Positions 15,843 to 26,941 are shown, numbered from the stretch's first letter. The stretch: DNA of 41,948 nucleotides from Candidatus Omnitrophota bacterium (GCA_016198905.1 JACQHR010000023.1:1-41948); one strand, 5' to 3'. A program made the numbers and translations. Notes: a model not told the origin generated them from the sequence alone.

Positions 15843-16561
15843 GCGGTCATCCCGACTTTGCCGTAGCGCCGCGAGCGGCGCTCATACTCCGCGATCGCGT
15901 CGATGAGATCGTCTTTGGTGAAGTCCGGCCAGAGCTTCGGCGTGATATAGAGCTCGGTGTACGAGGCTTGCCACAGGAGGAAATTGGAGAGGCGCTGCTC
16001 GCCCGACGTGCGGATGAGCAGATCCGGATCAGGCAGATCCGGCGCGTAGAGCTGCTGGGCGAAGAGCGCTTCGGTGATCTGGCGGGCGTTCAGCGTTCCC
16101 TGCTGCACCTGCTCGGCAAGCCGGCGCGCGGCATCGACGATTTCCTGGCGGCCGCCGTAGCTGAGCGCCAGCGTCAGCGTCATGCGCTGACACGCCGCCG
16201 TCTGCGCGATCACACCCCGGAGGTTCGTCAGGACGCCCGCCGGCAGCTCGTTGAGCCGGCCGATGGCGCGCAGACGAACCTGATTGGCGAGCATGGTCCG
16301 CACTTCGCACTTGATGAATTCATCGAGCAGGCTCATGAGCTCGCGGATTTCTTCGCCGGGGCGATCCCAATTCTCCCACGAGAACGCGTACAGCGTCAGC
16401 GCTTTGACGCCGAGCTCGCAGCCGGCTTCCACGATGCGCCGCACGGCCTGCGCGCCTTCCCGGTGGCCCAAGATGCGCGGCAACCCGCGGGCGGTCGCCC
16501 ATCGGCCGCTGCCGTCCATGATAATCGCAATATGGGTCGGGATTTTCTGCGCGTCTTCCAT
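15839..16561 (-). CDS. uppS: Undecaprenyl diphosphate synthase
   Basis: Cis-prenyltransferase making the C55 carrier lipid for peptidoglycan and LPS. The N-terminal catalytic motif is HIAIIMDGSGRWA (usual MDGNGRWA, so the conserved Asn is Ser). Further motifs are GHREGAQAVRRIVE, LTLYAFSWENWDRP and the C-terminal LLIRTSGEQRLSNFLLWQASYTELY. Length of 240 is usual. A ribosome site GGTGAG lies 8 bases before the ATG. The gene starts the uppS-cdsA-dxr-rseP group and uses isoprenoid diphosphates made with the dxr and ispG products. Confidence 0.96.
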   Translation of the reverse strand: MEDAQKIPTHIAIIMDGSGRWATARGLPRILGHREGAQAVRRIVEAGCELGVKALTLYAFSWENWDRPGEEIRELMSLLDEFIKCEVRTMLANQVRLRAIGRLNELPAGVLTNLRGVIAQTAACQRMTLTLALSYGGRQEIVDAARRLAEQVQQGTLNARQITEALFAQQLYAPDLPDPDLLIRTSGEQRLSNFLLWQASYTELYITPKLWPDFTKDDLIDAIAEYERRSRRYGKVGMTA

Positions 16562-16609
16562 CTACGATCTCACCGTTGTTCCATCAGATGGGCGGGTGCG
16601 CGGTGCTTC

Positions 16610-16645
16610 TCGTGTGCCATCGCCAGACATGGTACAGACACACGA
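16610..16645. promoter_or_regulatory. Hairpin in the uppS leader
   Basis: Stem TCGTGTG (16610-16616) with CACACGA (16639-16645), extended by CCAT/ATGG, in the 150-base gap upstream of uppS. There is no T-run on either side, so it is not an obvious terminator. Nearby are two copies of CCTGTGCAAG (16678-16687 and 16700-16709) and, at 16588-16602, a possible remnant of the element C/D end sequence. No gene is seen in the gap. Confidence 0.35.
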
Positions 16646-16711
16646 AAGGGGAAGGCCGGCTCGTGGACCGTCCATCCCCTGTGCAAGCATCCGCTCGCCT
16701 GTGCAAGAAGA

Positions 16712-17032
16712 CTATGGGGTCGCCGACGGTGTCGCACTCGGCGTGGGCGCGCTGGACGGCGCGTTCGTCGCTTGCGGCTGCGTGCGATGGCGCTCGAGGT
16801 CGGCCTTGAGCTGTTCGATCGTCTTCAAATGCTCTTCGGTTTGCTGCTGCAGGGTGTCGCGCTCGGAGCTGAGCGAGTCGACCTCCTGCTCGAGGTCCGT
16901 GGTCTGCGTTTGGAGGTCTTGTCGATCGATGCGTTCGCTATCCAAGTCGCTGCCCACCTTGGCCAACGCAACCGCCAAGATCACGACGAGCACCCCCAGG
17001 ATCGCCACCGCAATGATGATGCCACGACGCAT
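16712..17032 (-). CDS. Small membrane-anchored coiled-coil protein
   Basis: A 106-residue protein I do not recognise by family. It has one N-terminal membrane segment (IIIAVAILGVLVVILAVALA, about residues 5-24) after two Arg residues. A heptad-patterned coiled coil follows (about 28-82), then a Pro/Thr/Ser/Ala tail. A strong AAGGAG ribosome site precedes the start, 18 bases after the upstream lipoprotein gene, so the two are probably co-expressed. The layout suggests a periplasm-facing structural or spacer protein, possibly partnering the Pal-like lipoprotein, whose own N-terminal half is also helical. Function is not known. Confidence 0.75.
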   Translation of the reverse strand: MRRGIIIAVAILGVLVVILAVALAKVGSDLDSERIDRQDLQTQTTDLEQEVDSLSSERDTLQQQTEEHLKTIEQLKADLERHRTQPQATNAPSSAPTPSATPSATP

Positions 17033-17050
17033 TCGTCTGCTCCTTCGCGC

Positions 17051-17728
17051 CTATTTCGTGTACGTCGTGCCTTCGTGCGACACGCGCTCGGCTTCTTCCT
17101 CATACGATTTGCCGGAGGCCTGCGGCAGGATGATGATTTCGACGCGACGATTCTTCTGACGCCCGGCTATCGCCGCGTTCGAGGCGATCGGGTGCTCGTC
17201 GCCATAGCCGATCGTCGTGATCTGGCTGCGGGGTATGCCGTGCGTCGCGATCAAGTATTCCGCGACGGCGTTGGCGCGCGCGACGGACAGCGCCTTGTTG
17301 CTTTCCCAGCCGGAGTGCCTGATGGGCTGGTTGTCGGTGTGCCCTTCGACGCCCAGCGGCTGATCCGGAAACTCCTTCAAGACCTTGGCCACCTTATCGA
17401 GGACATGGTGCGCGCCGGATCGCAGTTGGGCTTTGCCGGAGTCAAACAGCACCTGATCGAGCATCCGGGCCACGAGCCCGCGCTCATCATAGCCGACGCT
17501 GGCCTCGGAGGAGCTCAGGCGCTGCTCCAACAATTCTTTTGCCCGCCGCAGCTGATCGGCTTCTTCGGCTTTGAGCTTGGCGAGCGTTTTGAACTGCTCA
17601 AGCTGGTCGCTGAGGTCGGCGAGCTGCTGAATATCCCACGGTGAGCGTTTCGCAAAACTGATCGAACATCCTGCCGCCGCCAGCAGTGCGGTCCCTGCCA
17701 CCATCACGATCACACGTCTACGTTGCAT
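17051..17728 (-). CDS. OmpA/Pal-family lipoprotein
   Basis: A 225-residue outer-membrane-linked peptidoglycan-binding protein. The signal peptide ends in a lipobox, LLAAAGC, with the lipidated Cys at residue 21. A coiled-coil stretch (about 35-75) precedes a C-terminal OmpA domain: QVLFDSGKAQLRSGAHHVLDKVA, VEGHTDNQPI, NKALSVARANAVAEYL and KNRRVEIIILP, with the Asp and Arg that bind diaminopimelate in this family. The ATG follows a strong GGGGGAGGA ribosome site. A promoter candidate lies at 17759-17787, and the gene is separated from purA by a long hairpin. Confidence 0.9.
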   Translation of the reverse strand: MQRRRVIVMVAGTALLAAAGCSISFAKRSPWDIQQLADLSDQLEQFKTLAKLKAEEADQLRRAKELLEQRLSSSEASVGYDERGLVARMLDQVLFDSGKAQLRSGAHHVLDKVAKVLKEFPDQPLGVEGHTDNQPIRHSGWESNKALSVARANAVAEYLIATHGIPRSQITTIGYGDEHPIASNAAIAGRQKNRRVEIIILPQASGKSYEEEAERVSHEGTTYTK

Positions 17729-17758
17729 TGCGTCCTCCCCCTGACGACAATTACGTTT

Positions 17759-17787
17759 ACCCTAACATAGGCTTTTCTCAGCGTCAA
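17759..17787 (-). promoter_or_regulatory. Possible promoter of the OmpA-like gene
   Basis: TTGACG (17782-17787), a 17-base spacer, then TAGGGT (17759-17764), about 30 bases upstream of the start codon at 17728. The -35 is 5 of 6 and the -10 is 3 of 6 to consensus. Confidence 0.45.
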
Positions 17788-17806
17788 GATCGGTTCTCCA
17801 GTTATC

Positions 17807-17889
17807 CCGTTGGCCGGTTATGCCGGTTGAGCCCGTTCGTCTGTTTCTTCCAACGGGCAAACAGGCGAACCGGCTCAACGGGCCAACGG
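17807..17889. repeat. Long hairpin between purA and the OmpA-like gene
   Basis: An 83-base inverted repeat. CCGTTGGCC (17807-17815) pairs exactly with GGCCAACGG (17881-17889). After a small bulge the arms continue pairing for about 22 bp with few mismatches (TTGAGCC, GTTCG, CTGTTT blocks) to a loop of about 12 bases. The motif (C)CCGTTGG also recurs within the loop. There is no T-run, so it is not a standard terminator. It follows the purA stop by two bases. Confidence 0.75.
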
Positions 17890-17891
17890 AT

Positions 17892-20955
<3,064 letters not shown>

Positions 20956-20981
20956 GGGCATGCTCCTGCACGATGCGGACG

Positions 20982-22136
20982 TTAGGCGGACACCGTCGCC
21001 GTGCTGCGATGCAGCACAGCCTCGGCCGCCTTGACCGCGGCCCCGGGGGTCACCTTGTATCCGAGTGAGTTGAGGGCTTCTTCCAGTGCCCGCAACCCCG
21101 CGAGCACATCTTCCGCGCTGATATAACCCATGTGCGCAAATCGAAAGATCTTGCCGGCCATGTCGCCTTGGCCGCCTGCCACCATGACATGCGAACGGTC
21201 GTACATCACTTTGGTGAGCTGCTTGCCGTCCACGCCGCTGGGCACGTTGACTGCGGTCACTCCGTTCGAGGGACGCTTCGAGAACAGCGTGAGCCCGATC
21301 GCCTGCATCCCGGCGCGCGTGGCCTCGGCCAGCTGTGCGCAGCGCCGGATCACCTGCGGGACACCCGCCTGCAACGCAAGCTTGAGCGCTTCATCGAGGG
21401 CGACGACGATCGACACGGCGGAGGTAAACGGCGTGTCATCGTCAGCCAGCGCTTTCTTATAGAGTCGAAGATCGTTGTAGAAACGCGGGGTCTTGGCTTG
21501 ATCGACCAGCGCCCACGCGCGCTCGCTCAGGCTCATGAACGCCAGCCCCGGCGGAAGCATCAAACCTTTTTGCGAGCCGGTCACCACGACATCGACACCC
21601 CATTCATCGGTGCGGCAGTCATCGGCCAGCAGTCCGCTGATCGCATCCACGACGAGCACCGCGGAGCTCTTGCGCGTGATCGCCGCAATCGCGGGAATGT
21701 CGTAGACCACCCCGGTGGAGGTTTCGCACAGCGTCGTGAAGACGGCTTTTGCCTTTGGATGCGCAGCCAGCGCTGAGGCGACTTGCTTGGGATCCACCGC
21801 GTCCCCGTAGGCCACCGGCACCGTCGTCGCGGTGATCCCATAGGCCTTGCAGAGCGCGCCCCAGCGCTCGGCGAACTTTCCACCGAGGACGACGATCGCT
21901 TCATCGCCGGGTGAGAGGAGATTCACGACCGCCGCTTCCATGGCACCCGTGCCGGAGCTCGTGAAGCAGATGACGGAGCTCTTCGTTTGCATCACGGTCT
22001 GCATGCCTTGCAGCGTGCGCTTAAAGAGCGCGCGATACTGGCTCGTGCGATGGTGAATGATCGGCCGGCCGAGTGCTTCCCGCACCTGCGGCGGCAATGG
22101 CGTTGGTCCCGGCGTGAGTAAGATGTCATTATTCAT
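20982..22136 (-). CDS. Class V aminotransferase next to serA (likely phosphoserine or Ser/Ala-glyoxylate type)
   Basis: PLP-dependent fold-type I enzyme of the alanine-glyoxylate / serine-pyruvate aminotransferase family. Features: MNNDILLTPGPTPLPPQV and HHRTSQYRALF near the start; FTSSGTGAMEAAVVNL (cofactor phosphate binding); VVDAISGLLADD (the PLP-interacting Asp); and TGSQKGLMLPPGLAF with the Schiff-base Lys. Its position directly upstream of serA suggests it acts as the phosphoserine transaminase in place of a canonical serC, which is inference. I start at the ATG at 22136. The frame extends into the heptamer array to 22187, and a GGAG within that extension serves as the ribosome site for 22136. 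Confidence 0.88.
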   Translation of the reverse strand: MNNDILLTPGPTPLPPQVREALGRPIIHHRTSQYRALFKRTLQGMQTVMQTKSSVICFTSSGTGAMEAAVVNLLSPGDEAIVVLGGKFAERWGALCKAYGITATTVPVAYGDAVDPKQVASALAAHPKAKAVFTTLCETSTGVVYDIPAIAAITRKSSAVLVVDAISGLLADDCRTDEWGVDVVVTGSQKGLMLPPGLAFMSLSERAWALVDQAKTPRFYNDLRLYKKALADDDTPFTSAVSIVVALDEALKLALQAGVPQVIRRCAQLAEATRAGMQAIGLTLFSKRPSNGVTAVNVPSGVDGKQLTKVMYDRSHVMVAGGQGDMAGKIFRFAHMGYISAEDVLAGLRALEEALNSLGYKVTPGAAVKAAEAVLHRSTATVSA

Positions 22137-22159
22137 CAATCGATTCTCCATAATTGTCT

Positions 22160-22196
22160 GGGGCGAGGGGCGTGGGGCACGGGGCATGGGGCATGG
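22160..22196. repeat. Heptamer array (GGGGCRN)x5 upstream of the aminotransferase
   Basis: Five contiguous 7-bp units (GGGGCGA, GGGGCGT, GGGGCAC, GGGGCAT, GGGGCAT) between clpP and the aminotransferase start. Same unit family as the arrays at 39954 and 41929. Confidence 0.92.
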
Positions 22197-22215
22197 AAAA
22201 ACTGGTTCTGTTCTT

Positions 22216-22249
22216 CCCCGCCCCTTGTCTCCCGCCCCCTGCCCCTTCT
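22216..22249. repeat. C-rich heptad mosaic at the clpP stop
   Basis: 7-bp units CCCCGCC, CCTTGTC, TCCCGCC, CCCTGCC reach the clpP stop codon. Positions 22219-22238 are an exact 20-base match (inverted) to the copy inside proS and a direct match to the copy at 40062-40081. Confidence 0.85.
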
Positions 22250-22853
22250 ACTTTTTTGGCTTGCCATAAATCACATCATCCACGATGTGATAGGCTTTGG
22301 CTTCCTCCGCGGACATGAAGTAGTCGCGGTCGGTGTCTTTCTCAATTTTCTCGAGCGGCTGGCCGGTGTGCTTGACGAGAATCTCGTTGATCTTCTCGCG
22401 TAGCCGCAGAATTTCTTTGGCCTGGATCGAAATATCCGACGCGGCTCCCTGCACGCCGCCCCAGGGCTGGTGAATCATGATGCGCGCAGCGGGCAGCGCA
22501 AACCGCTTGCCCTTCGTCCCGGCGCACAGCAGGACCGCCCCCATGCTCGCCGCCTGACCGACACAGTACGTCGCCACAGGCGGGCGCACGAACTGCATCG
22601 TGTCATAGATCGCCAGGCCCGCGGTGACTGATCCGCCCGGGCTGTTGACGTAGATGCTGATCTCTTTGTCCGGGTCTTCATTTTGGAGGAAGAGCAGCTG
22701 CGCGATGATGAGATTGGAAACCACGTCGTCGATCGGCGTGCCGATGAAGATCACGCGATCCTTGAGGAGGCGCGAGTAAATATCATACGCCCGCTCTCCG
22801 CGCGGGGATTGCTCCACCACCATCGGCACCAACACCTGTCCCTCACTGTTCAT
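22248..22853 (-). CDS. clpP: ATP-dependent Clp protease proteolytic subunit
   Basis: Serine protease that forms the tetradecameric proteolytic chamber fed by ClpX/ClpA-type unfoldases. The 201-residue sequence has the catalytic Ser103 ([11 protein letters not shown]), His128 ([11 protein letters not shown]) and Asp177 (DTDRDYFMS), with [16 protein letters not shown] before the active serine. It follows tig, the common tig-clpP order, but clpX, normally next, is missing and replaced by an aminotransferase. The tig-clpP gap is long (195 bases) and holds hairpin element C. The stop lies at the edge of a heptad mosaic. Confidence 0.97.
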   Translation of the reverse strand: MNSEGQVLVPMVVEQSPRGERAYDIYSRLLKDRVIFIGTPIDDVVSNLIIAQLLFLQNEDPDKEISIYVNSPGGSVTAGLAIYDTMQFVRPPVATYCVGQAASMGAVLLCAGTKGKRFALPAARIMIHQPWGGVQGAASDISIQAKEILRLREKINEILVKHTGQPLEKIEKDTDRDYFMSAEEAKAYHIVDDVIYGKPKK

Positions 22854-22913
22854 GCGCGTCCTCCCATGTAGATGCTCTGCCTAACAAGAATCATAACGAG
22901 AATATATCCTCAT

Positions 22914-23036
22914 TACCGACTGGGCGGGTCCTGTCGCCTGCGGGACCCCGCCGTCCGTCCTCGCCCGGCGACTATCGCGCCGGCTCTGCGGGCGGACGGC
23001 AGGGGCCTCCCCTCCGGCGTCACCCGCCCGATGGTA
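22914..23036. repeat. GC-rich stem-loop element (element C), tig-clpP gap
   Basis: A 123-bp element forming a long branched hairpin. The outer stem includes GGGCGGGT (22922-22929) with ACCCGCCC (23022-23029) and flanking TACC/GGTA. An inner stem is GCCGTCCG (22950-22957) with CGGACGGC (22993-23000). On the minus strand it contains GCGATAGTC (22970-22978) and GGCGAGGACG (22956-22965), both present exactly in element D on the plus strand, and its ends carry the same pair of end motifs as D. It lies between tig and clpP and contains no gene. Confidence 0.82.
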
Positions 23037-23048
23037 TTGCGAGGAGCT

Positions 23049-24218
23049 CTACTTTTTCCCTGTGATGTGTTGCGACCGTTGTCCCTGCTGACCTATCGCT
23101 GATGTCGGTTGAGGGTCGGCGGGTATTGATGCCTCTTCAATAACCGCTGCGGCGAGCAACCAGGCCATCGTTTTCTCTTGGCGAATGTTCGAGATGACGG
23201 AGGGCCAGAGGCCTTGCGCGTCGAACATCTTGCGCACCTCGGCCGGATCTTTCTTCCAGCGCTGCGAGAGATCCCACAGGCGCTTGACGAGCTCGTCCTG
23301 CGTCACGGTGACCGACTCTTTGGTGGCAATGCGGTCAAGGATGAAGGCCAGCTTCACCTGACGCTCTGCGCTTGTGCGTAATTGGTCGGTGAATTTCTTC
23401 GCCTCTTCTTCAACTTTCTCTTCGGCAATCCCGGAAAGAAGCAGACGGGCTTTGAAATCGCGCGTGAGCCGCTCGCTTTGCTTGACGACCAACCGCGGCG
23501 GCACCTCGAAGGCATGGCGCTGCAGCAACACGTCGCACAAATCGGATTCGAGCGCCTCGGTCTGAGCCGCTTGCTTCTGCTCGCGCAGTTTCGCTTCGAC
23601 GTGCACGTTCAGCTTCTCCAGATTTTCGAATCCGACATCCTTGGCCAGCCCATCATCGAGTGCCGGGACGCGCCGCTCTTTCTCTGTGCCTTCCCCGACC
23701 GGGACGAGCTGCGTCATGGATTCCTGAAGGTCGGCGAGCGCCTTCTTCATCTCTTCGGTTGTCACCGTCAGCGACGGCCGCTTGAGCAAAATGCCCTTGT
23801 AGTCGACGACCGTAAACGCGGGTTCGACTTCCACGCGCGCCTCGAGCATCAACCCATCCGTCTCGCTGAAATTCGCCGCGCTGATTTCGAAGGGACCGAC
23901 GGGCTTCAGCTCATACGTCTTGGCGGCTTCCTCGCACGCTTGTTTGGTGGCACGGCTGAGTGTTTCCTCATGGATGTTCTGAGCGTACTGTTTCTCGATA
24001 AGGTCGACCGGGGCTTTGCCCTTGCGAAATCCCGGCAGGATCGCCTGCCGCTGAAACTCCGCGAGGACGCTCGCACGAATGGGGGCGAGCCCCTCCTGCC
24101 CGACGTGCAGCTTCAGCGACTTTTGGCATGGTGCGGTCTCTGTGATTGACGTCCGGTTCCCCTTGGAAGGAGCGCTTCCTGGTGTCGGCGGGGCGGGGCG
24201 TGCGGCTTTCCCAAACAT
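23049..24218 (-). CDS. tig: Trigger factor lacking the PPIase domain
   Basis: Ribosome-associated chaperone. The ribosome-docking signature GFRKGKAP lies at about residues 63-70. The N-terminal domain runs to about 160 and the helical C-terminal chaperone arms follow (LREQKQAAQTEALESDLCDVLLQRHAFEVPPRLV onwards). Between them the FKBP-type PPIase domain, about 100 residues in E. coli, is absent: LADLQESMTQLVPVGE runs almost directly into ALDDGLAKDVGFENLEKL, the sequence normally after it. I start at 24218 because GAGGG lies 8 bases upstream. About 30 Pro/Ala-rich residues precede the conserved part, and the C-terminal tail is Gln/Ser-rich. tig-clpP order is retained. Confidence 0.9.
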   Translation of the reverse strand: MFGKAARPAPPTPGSAPSKGNRTSITETAPCQKSLKLHVGQEGLAPIRASVLAEFQRQAILPGFRKGKAPVDLIEKQYAQNIHEETLSRATKQACEEAAKTYELKPVGPFEISAANFSETDGLMLEARVEVEPAFTVVDYKGILLKRPSLTVTTEEMKKALADLQESMTQLVPVGEGTEKERRVPALDDGLAKDVGFENLEKLNVHVEAKLREQKQAAQTEALESDLCDVLLQRHAFEVPPRLVVKQSERLTRDFKARLLLSGIAEEKVEEEAKKFTDQLRTSAERQVKLAFILDRIATKESVTVTQDELVKRLWDLSQRWKKDPAEVRKMFDAQGLWPSVISNIRQEKTMAWLLAAAVIEEASIPADPQPTSAIGQQGQRSQHITGKK

Positions 24219-24278
24219 AACGATTCCCTCTCTTCGTGGCCGTGCTGTAATCACTGCGTCACGCGGCAATCCCGCGCG

Positions 24279-25007
24279 TTACAAGCGGAATTTCTCTCCG
24301 AGGTAAATCTCTCGAGCGCGAGGATCCGTGATCAACTCACGGGCGGTCCCGGCAATCAAGACACGGCCCTCGGCCATGATGTAGGCCCGGTCGGTGATTT
24401 CCAAGGTCTCACGCACATTGTGATCCGTCAAGAGAATTCCCAAGCCGCGATTGCGCAGCTCGCGAATGATCTCTTGCGCCTCAAAGACGGTGATCGGATC
24501 AATCCCGGAAAACGGCTCATCGAGCAGAATGAACTTCGGGTTCGTCACCAACGCGCGCGTGATCTCCAGGCGCCGCTTTTCGCCGCCGGAGAGCGTGAAC
24601 GCCTTCTGGCGCGCCAGGTGCGTGATCCCCAGCTCATTGAGCAGTAGATCCAGCCGATGGCGGCGCTCGGTCCGCGTGATCTCGAGTGTTTCGAGAATGG
24701 CCAGGATGTTCTGCTCGACGGTCAGCTTGCGGAAGATCGACGGCTCTTGCGCGAGGTAGCCGATGCCTAAGCGCGCGCGGCGGTACATGGGGATGTCGGT
24801 GATGTCTTTGCCGTCGAGCGTGATCTGCCCGCCGTCGGGCTTGACGTAGCCCACCATCATGGCAAACGTCGTCGTCTTGCCCGCCCCGTTGGGTCCTAAG
24901 AGCCCGACGATTTCCCCGCGCCCGACGCTGATCTCCACGCCGTCGACGACAGGACGCCCATTATACCCTTTGACGAGGTGCTGCGTCTTGAGTTCCTGCA
25001 TCGTCAA
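24279..25007 (-). CDS. lptB: LPS export ABC transporter ATPase LptB
   Basis: Cytoplasmic ATPase of the LptB2FG extractor that pulls LPS from the inner membrane. 242 residues with Walker [18 protein letters not shown]-loop [17 protein letters not shown] (the LptB-characteristic wording), ABC signature [16 protein letters not shown], Walker [14 protein letters not shown] and the switch TDHNVRETL. The start overlaps the stop of the LptC/LptA-containing frame by 4 bases (ATGA), matching the usual lptC-lptA-lptB order. rpoN, often next in other bacteria, is replaced here by tig. Confidence 0.97.
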   Translation of the reverse strand: MTMQELKTQHLVKGYNGRPVVDGVEISVGRGEIVGLLGPNGAGKTTTFAMMVGYVKPDGGQITLDGKDITDIPMYRRARLGIGYLAQEPSIFRKLTVEQNILAILETLEITRTERRHRLDLLLNELGITHLARQKAFTLSGGEKRRLEITRALVTNPKFILLDEPFSGIDPITVFEAQEIIRELRNRGLGILLTDHNVRETLEITDRAYIMAEGRVLIAGTARELITDPRAREIYLGEKFRL

Positions 25008-25999
25008 GGCGTCGCGACGGCGTCGGATGGTGGAACGGCTGCCTGCGGAGACTTGGCCGCCTTCGGTGTTTTCATCAGTCCGCTCAACGAGAGCGGATCG
25101 CTTTGCGATTTCGTCGAGGGATACAGCAGCAGCGACGGCTTGCCGACCAGCGTGATCTTGCCGACCGACGGCTCATAGACTGCGCGCTCGCTGAGGGCGG
25201 TGTTCTGTTGCTGATGGATGCGCACGCGCCCGGTCGCTTCCGCATACCGGATCGTGTGCGTGGTCTGATCGAGATAGGCGACGAGTTTATCCGAGTAGAG
25301 ATCGCCGTTGGGATCCTGCACGTGCACGTTCTTCTCGAACGTCGCCACGCTATTGCCGTAGTCGAACGACAGCGGGCCGTCGCACGTGATCGTCACCTGC
25401 TTCGGGCCGTCATGCGGCGCGTCGTGGTCGCTCGGATTGAGGACCAGCTCGATATCGCGCTCGATCGTCATCTCTTTCAGCTGCGTGAATCCGCTGGCTC
25501 CCCGCCCGCGCAACAACATGTGGTCGGTCTCGATGCGCACAGACTGGTCGGTCGTGACTTCATTGTCGTCAGGAATCCAGTAGAGGAGAGGCGAGGTAAA
25601 CCAAAGGCCGTCCGTCGTGTGAATCGTGACGTCGTGCTCCAGGCGCACATGACGATCCGTCTGGTTGACCTGGCCAAGGCTTGCGGTCAGGTACGCCTTG
25701 TGCAGCGGGTCATAGCCGATGCCATCCGGATGATGGATCGTCACGATATTGCCATCAAGATGGGCCCCGGTGCCGTTGAGCTCCCAACGCTTCGCGCCCG
25801 TGTCCTCATAGCCGGTCAACGTAAACCCATCCATGTGCTGGGTTGCGGCCGGCTCAGCCGGCGCCGCACGCGCGGTCTTGGTGTCTTGTGTCGGTTTGTC
25901 TGCGGACTTCGCGCATCCGTCAACCGTAGCAAACAGCACTAAGCACAAAGCAGACAGTAGAACGGATGGTGCAGGTTGTTGTCTTGCGCACCTCTCCAT
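25004..25999 (-). other. LptC-LptA-like half, possible separate gene from an internal ATG
   Basis: If expressed separately, this half would start at the ATG at 25999 ([11 protein letters not shown]), giving a 331-residue protein with a positively charged N-terminus, a hydrophobic core of about 16 residues and a lipobox-like Cys. No good ribosome site precedes it. The LptC-like region ([21 protein letters not shown]) and the LptA-like region ([33 protein letters not shown]) would form the periplasmic start of the LPS bridge. The hydrophobic core is itself encoded by a 7-bp repeat array (25928-25962). Confidence 0.55.
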
Positions 26000-26941
26000 C
26001 GGCTGCAGCCGCGCAGGATTCACACTGTGTGCTGTGTGCTGTGTGCTGTGTGCTGCATTCGGTTGCGTTTTCCACCGACGGTGCATCCACACCCAATGAT
26101 CCGGATACTGCCGAATCTTGGACTCCATGGCGTCGCTCCATGCTTGCGTCAGCTGCGTCATGGCCTGCGCGCGGTCCACCCCGGAAGGAGCCGACAGCGG
26201 CGGCTCAATGACAAAACGAAACCGCGCCTGATCGCGGATCATGAAACACGGCACAATGGGGGCTCCGGTCATGAGCGACAGGGCCGCCGGGCCGACCGGC
26301 GTGTAGGCGGGATGTCCGAAGAAGTTGATGAAGATCCCCTCCAAGCTATCCATGTCCTGATCGGGTAGCATCCCCACCATCTGGTTGGCGCGCAGAAGCT
26401 TGGCCACATCCTTGAGCGAGCCGCGCGCCAGCGTCGTGACGCCTTTCTCGCCGCGCATCGAGATGAGGAATGATTCGTATTCGGCATACCGCAGCCGACG
26501 AGCTAAGATCGCTCCTTCACACCCCACGCTCTTCAGGTACAACGGCACGAATTCCCAGCTCCCAAAATGAGGCGATACCAAAATCACCCCATCGCCTTTG
26601 GCCAGCGCGTGGCGCAGATGCTCGAGCCCCTCACAGGTGATCAACTGTTTAACCGTGTCGAGCGACAACTTCGGCAAGAGCAGCCACTCCATCGCGCTCT
26701 GGCCCAGATTGCGAAAGACCCCGCGCGCAATTCGCGCACGTTGTGCGGGGGCCAGCGAGTCTCCAAACGCATAGGCTAAGTGGGCCTTCGTCAGCTGTCG
26801 TTGCCCTCTCAAGAGGCCATATGCGAGGAATCCAAGGAAGCGCCCGACGGCGCGGGCGGCCGGAAGCGGCAGCAGCTGCACGCACGCGCGCAACCCCTGG
26901 AAGCTCAAATACATGAGACGACGGCGAATGGGATGTTTCAT
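25004..26941 (-). CDS. LpxL-type acyltransferase fused in frame to LptC and LptA domains
   Basis: A single 645-residue frame. Residues 1-300 are a lipid A late acyltransferase (LpxL/HtrB family): an N-terminal hydrophobic segment, the catalytic HX4E motif in [29 protein letters not shown] and a terminal [11 protein letters not shown], where such proteins end. Residues 301-315 come from a heptamer array ([10 protein letters not shown]). From M315 a signal-like segment with a lipobox-like VDGC (Cys343) begins. LptC-like (about 365-475) and LptA/OstA-like (about 490-610) domains follow. Either one polypeptide is made, with the middle hydrophobic segment spanning the membrane, or translation restarts near 25999. 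There is no stop between the parts. Confidence 0.75.
   Translation of the reverse strand: MKHPIRRRLMYLSFQGLRACVQLLPLPAARAVGRFLGFLAYGLLRGQRQLTKAHLAYAFGDSLAPAQRARIARGVFRNLGQSAMEWLLLPKLSLDTVKQLITCEGLEHLRHALAKGDGVILVSPHFGSWEFVPLYLKSVGCEGAILARRLRYAEYESFLISMRGEKGVTTLARGSLKDVAKLLRANQMVGMLPDQDMDSLEGIFINFFGHPAYTPVGPAALSLMTGAPIVPCFMIRDQARFRFVIEPPLSAPSGVDRAQAMTQLTQAWSDAMESKIRQYPDHWVWMHRRWKTQPNAAHSTQHTAHSVNPARLQPMERCARQQPAPSVLLSALCLVLFATVDGCAKSADKPTQDTKTARAAPAEPAATQHMDGFTLTGYEDTGAKRWELNGTGAHLDGNIVTIHHPDGIGYDPLHKAYLTASLGQVNQTDRHVRLEHDVTIHTTDGLWFTSPLLYWIPDDNEVTTDQSVRIETDHMLLRGRGASGFTQLKEMTIERDIELVLNPSDHDAPHDGPKQVTITCDGPLSFDYGNSVATFEKNVHVQDPNGDLYSDKLVAYLDQTTHTIRYAEATGRVRIHQQQNTALSERAVYEPSVGKITLVGKPSLLLYPSTKSQSDPLSLSGLMKTPKAAKSPQAAVPPSDAVATP
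25928..25962. repeat. Degenerate heptamer array (AGYANNN)x5 encoding the LptC signal core
   Basis: Five consecutive 7-bp units (AGCAAAC, AGCACTA, AGCACAA, AGCAGAC, AGTAGAA). Read on the minus strand they give the Leu/Ala/Cys/Val-rich core [11 protein letters not shown] of the putative signal or anchor. Confidence 0.7.
26025..26052. repeat. Heptamer array (CTGTGTG)x4 at the LpxL/LptC boundary
   Basis: Four exact CTGTGTG units, the same unit family as the array at 10922-10954 (AGCACAC, reverse complement rotated). It lies inside the open frame immediately after the end of the acyltransferase domain. Confidence 0.92.

Noticed and set aside
16588-16602. GGGCGGGTGCGCGG as a full copy of the element C/D family
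   Set aside because: It resembles only one end motif (GGGCGGGTGACGCCGG). No partner arm or core (GCGATAGTC, GGCGAGGACG) is nearby, so at most it is a remnant.
15833-17644. A 603-codon open frame on the plus strand, and others such as 12142-13389, 3661-4662 and 4879-5517
   Set aside because: They lie antisense to recognised genes (uppS, ompA-like, rseP, trpS, infB), have Arg/His/Gln-rich compositions typical of reversed GC-rich codons, and show no family motifs.
17807-17889. Considered as a standard rho-independent terminator of purA
   Set aside because: The stem is too long and no T-run follows on the minus strand.
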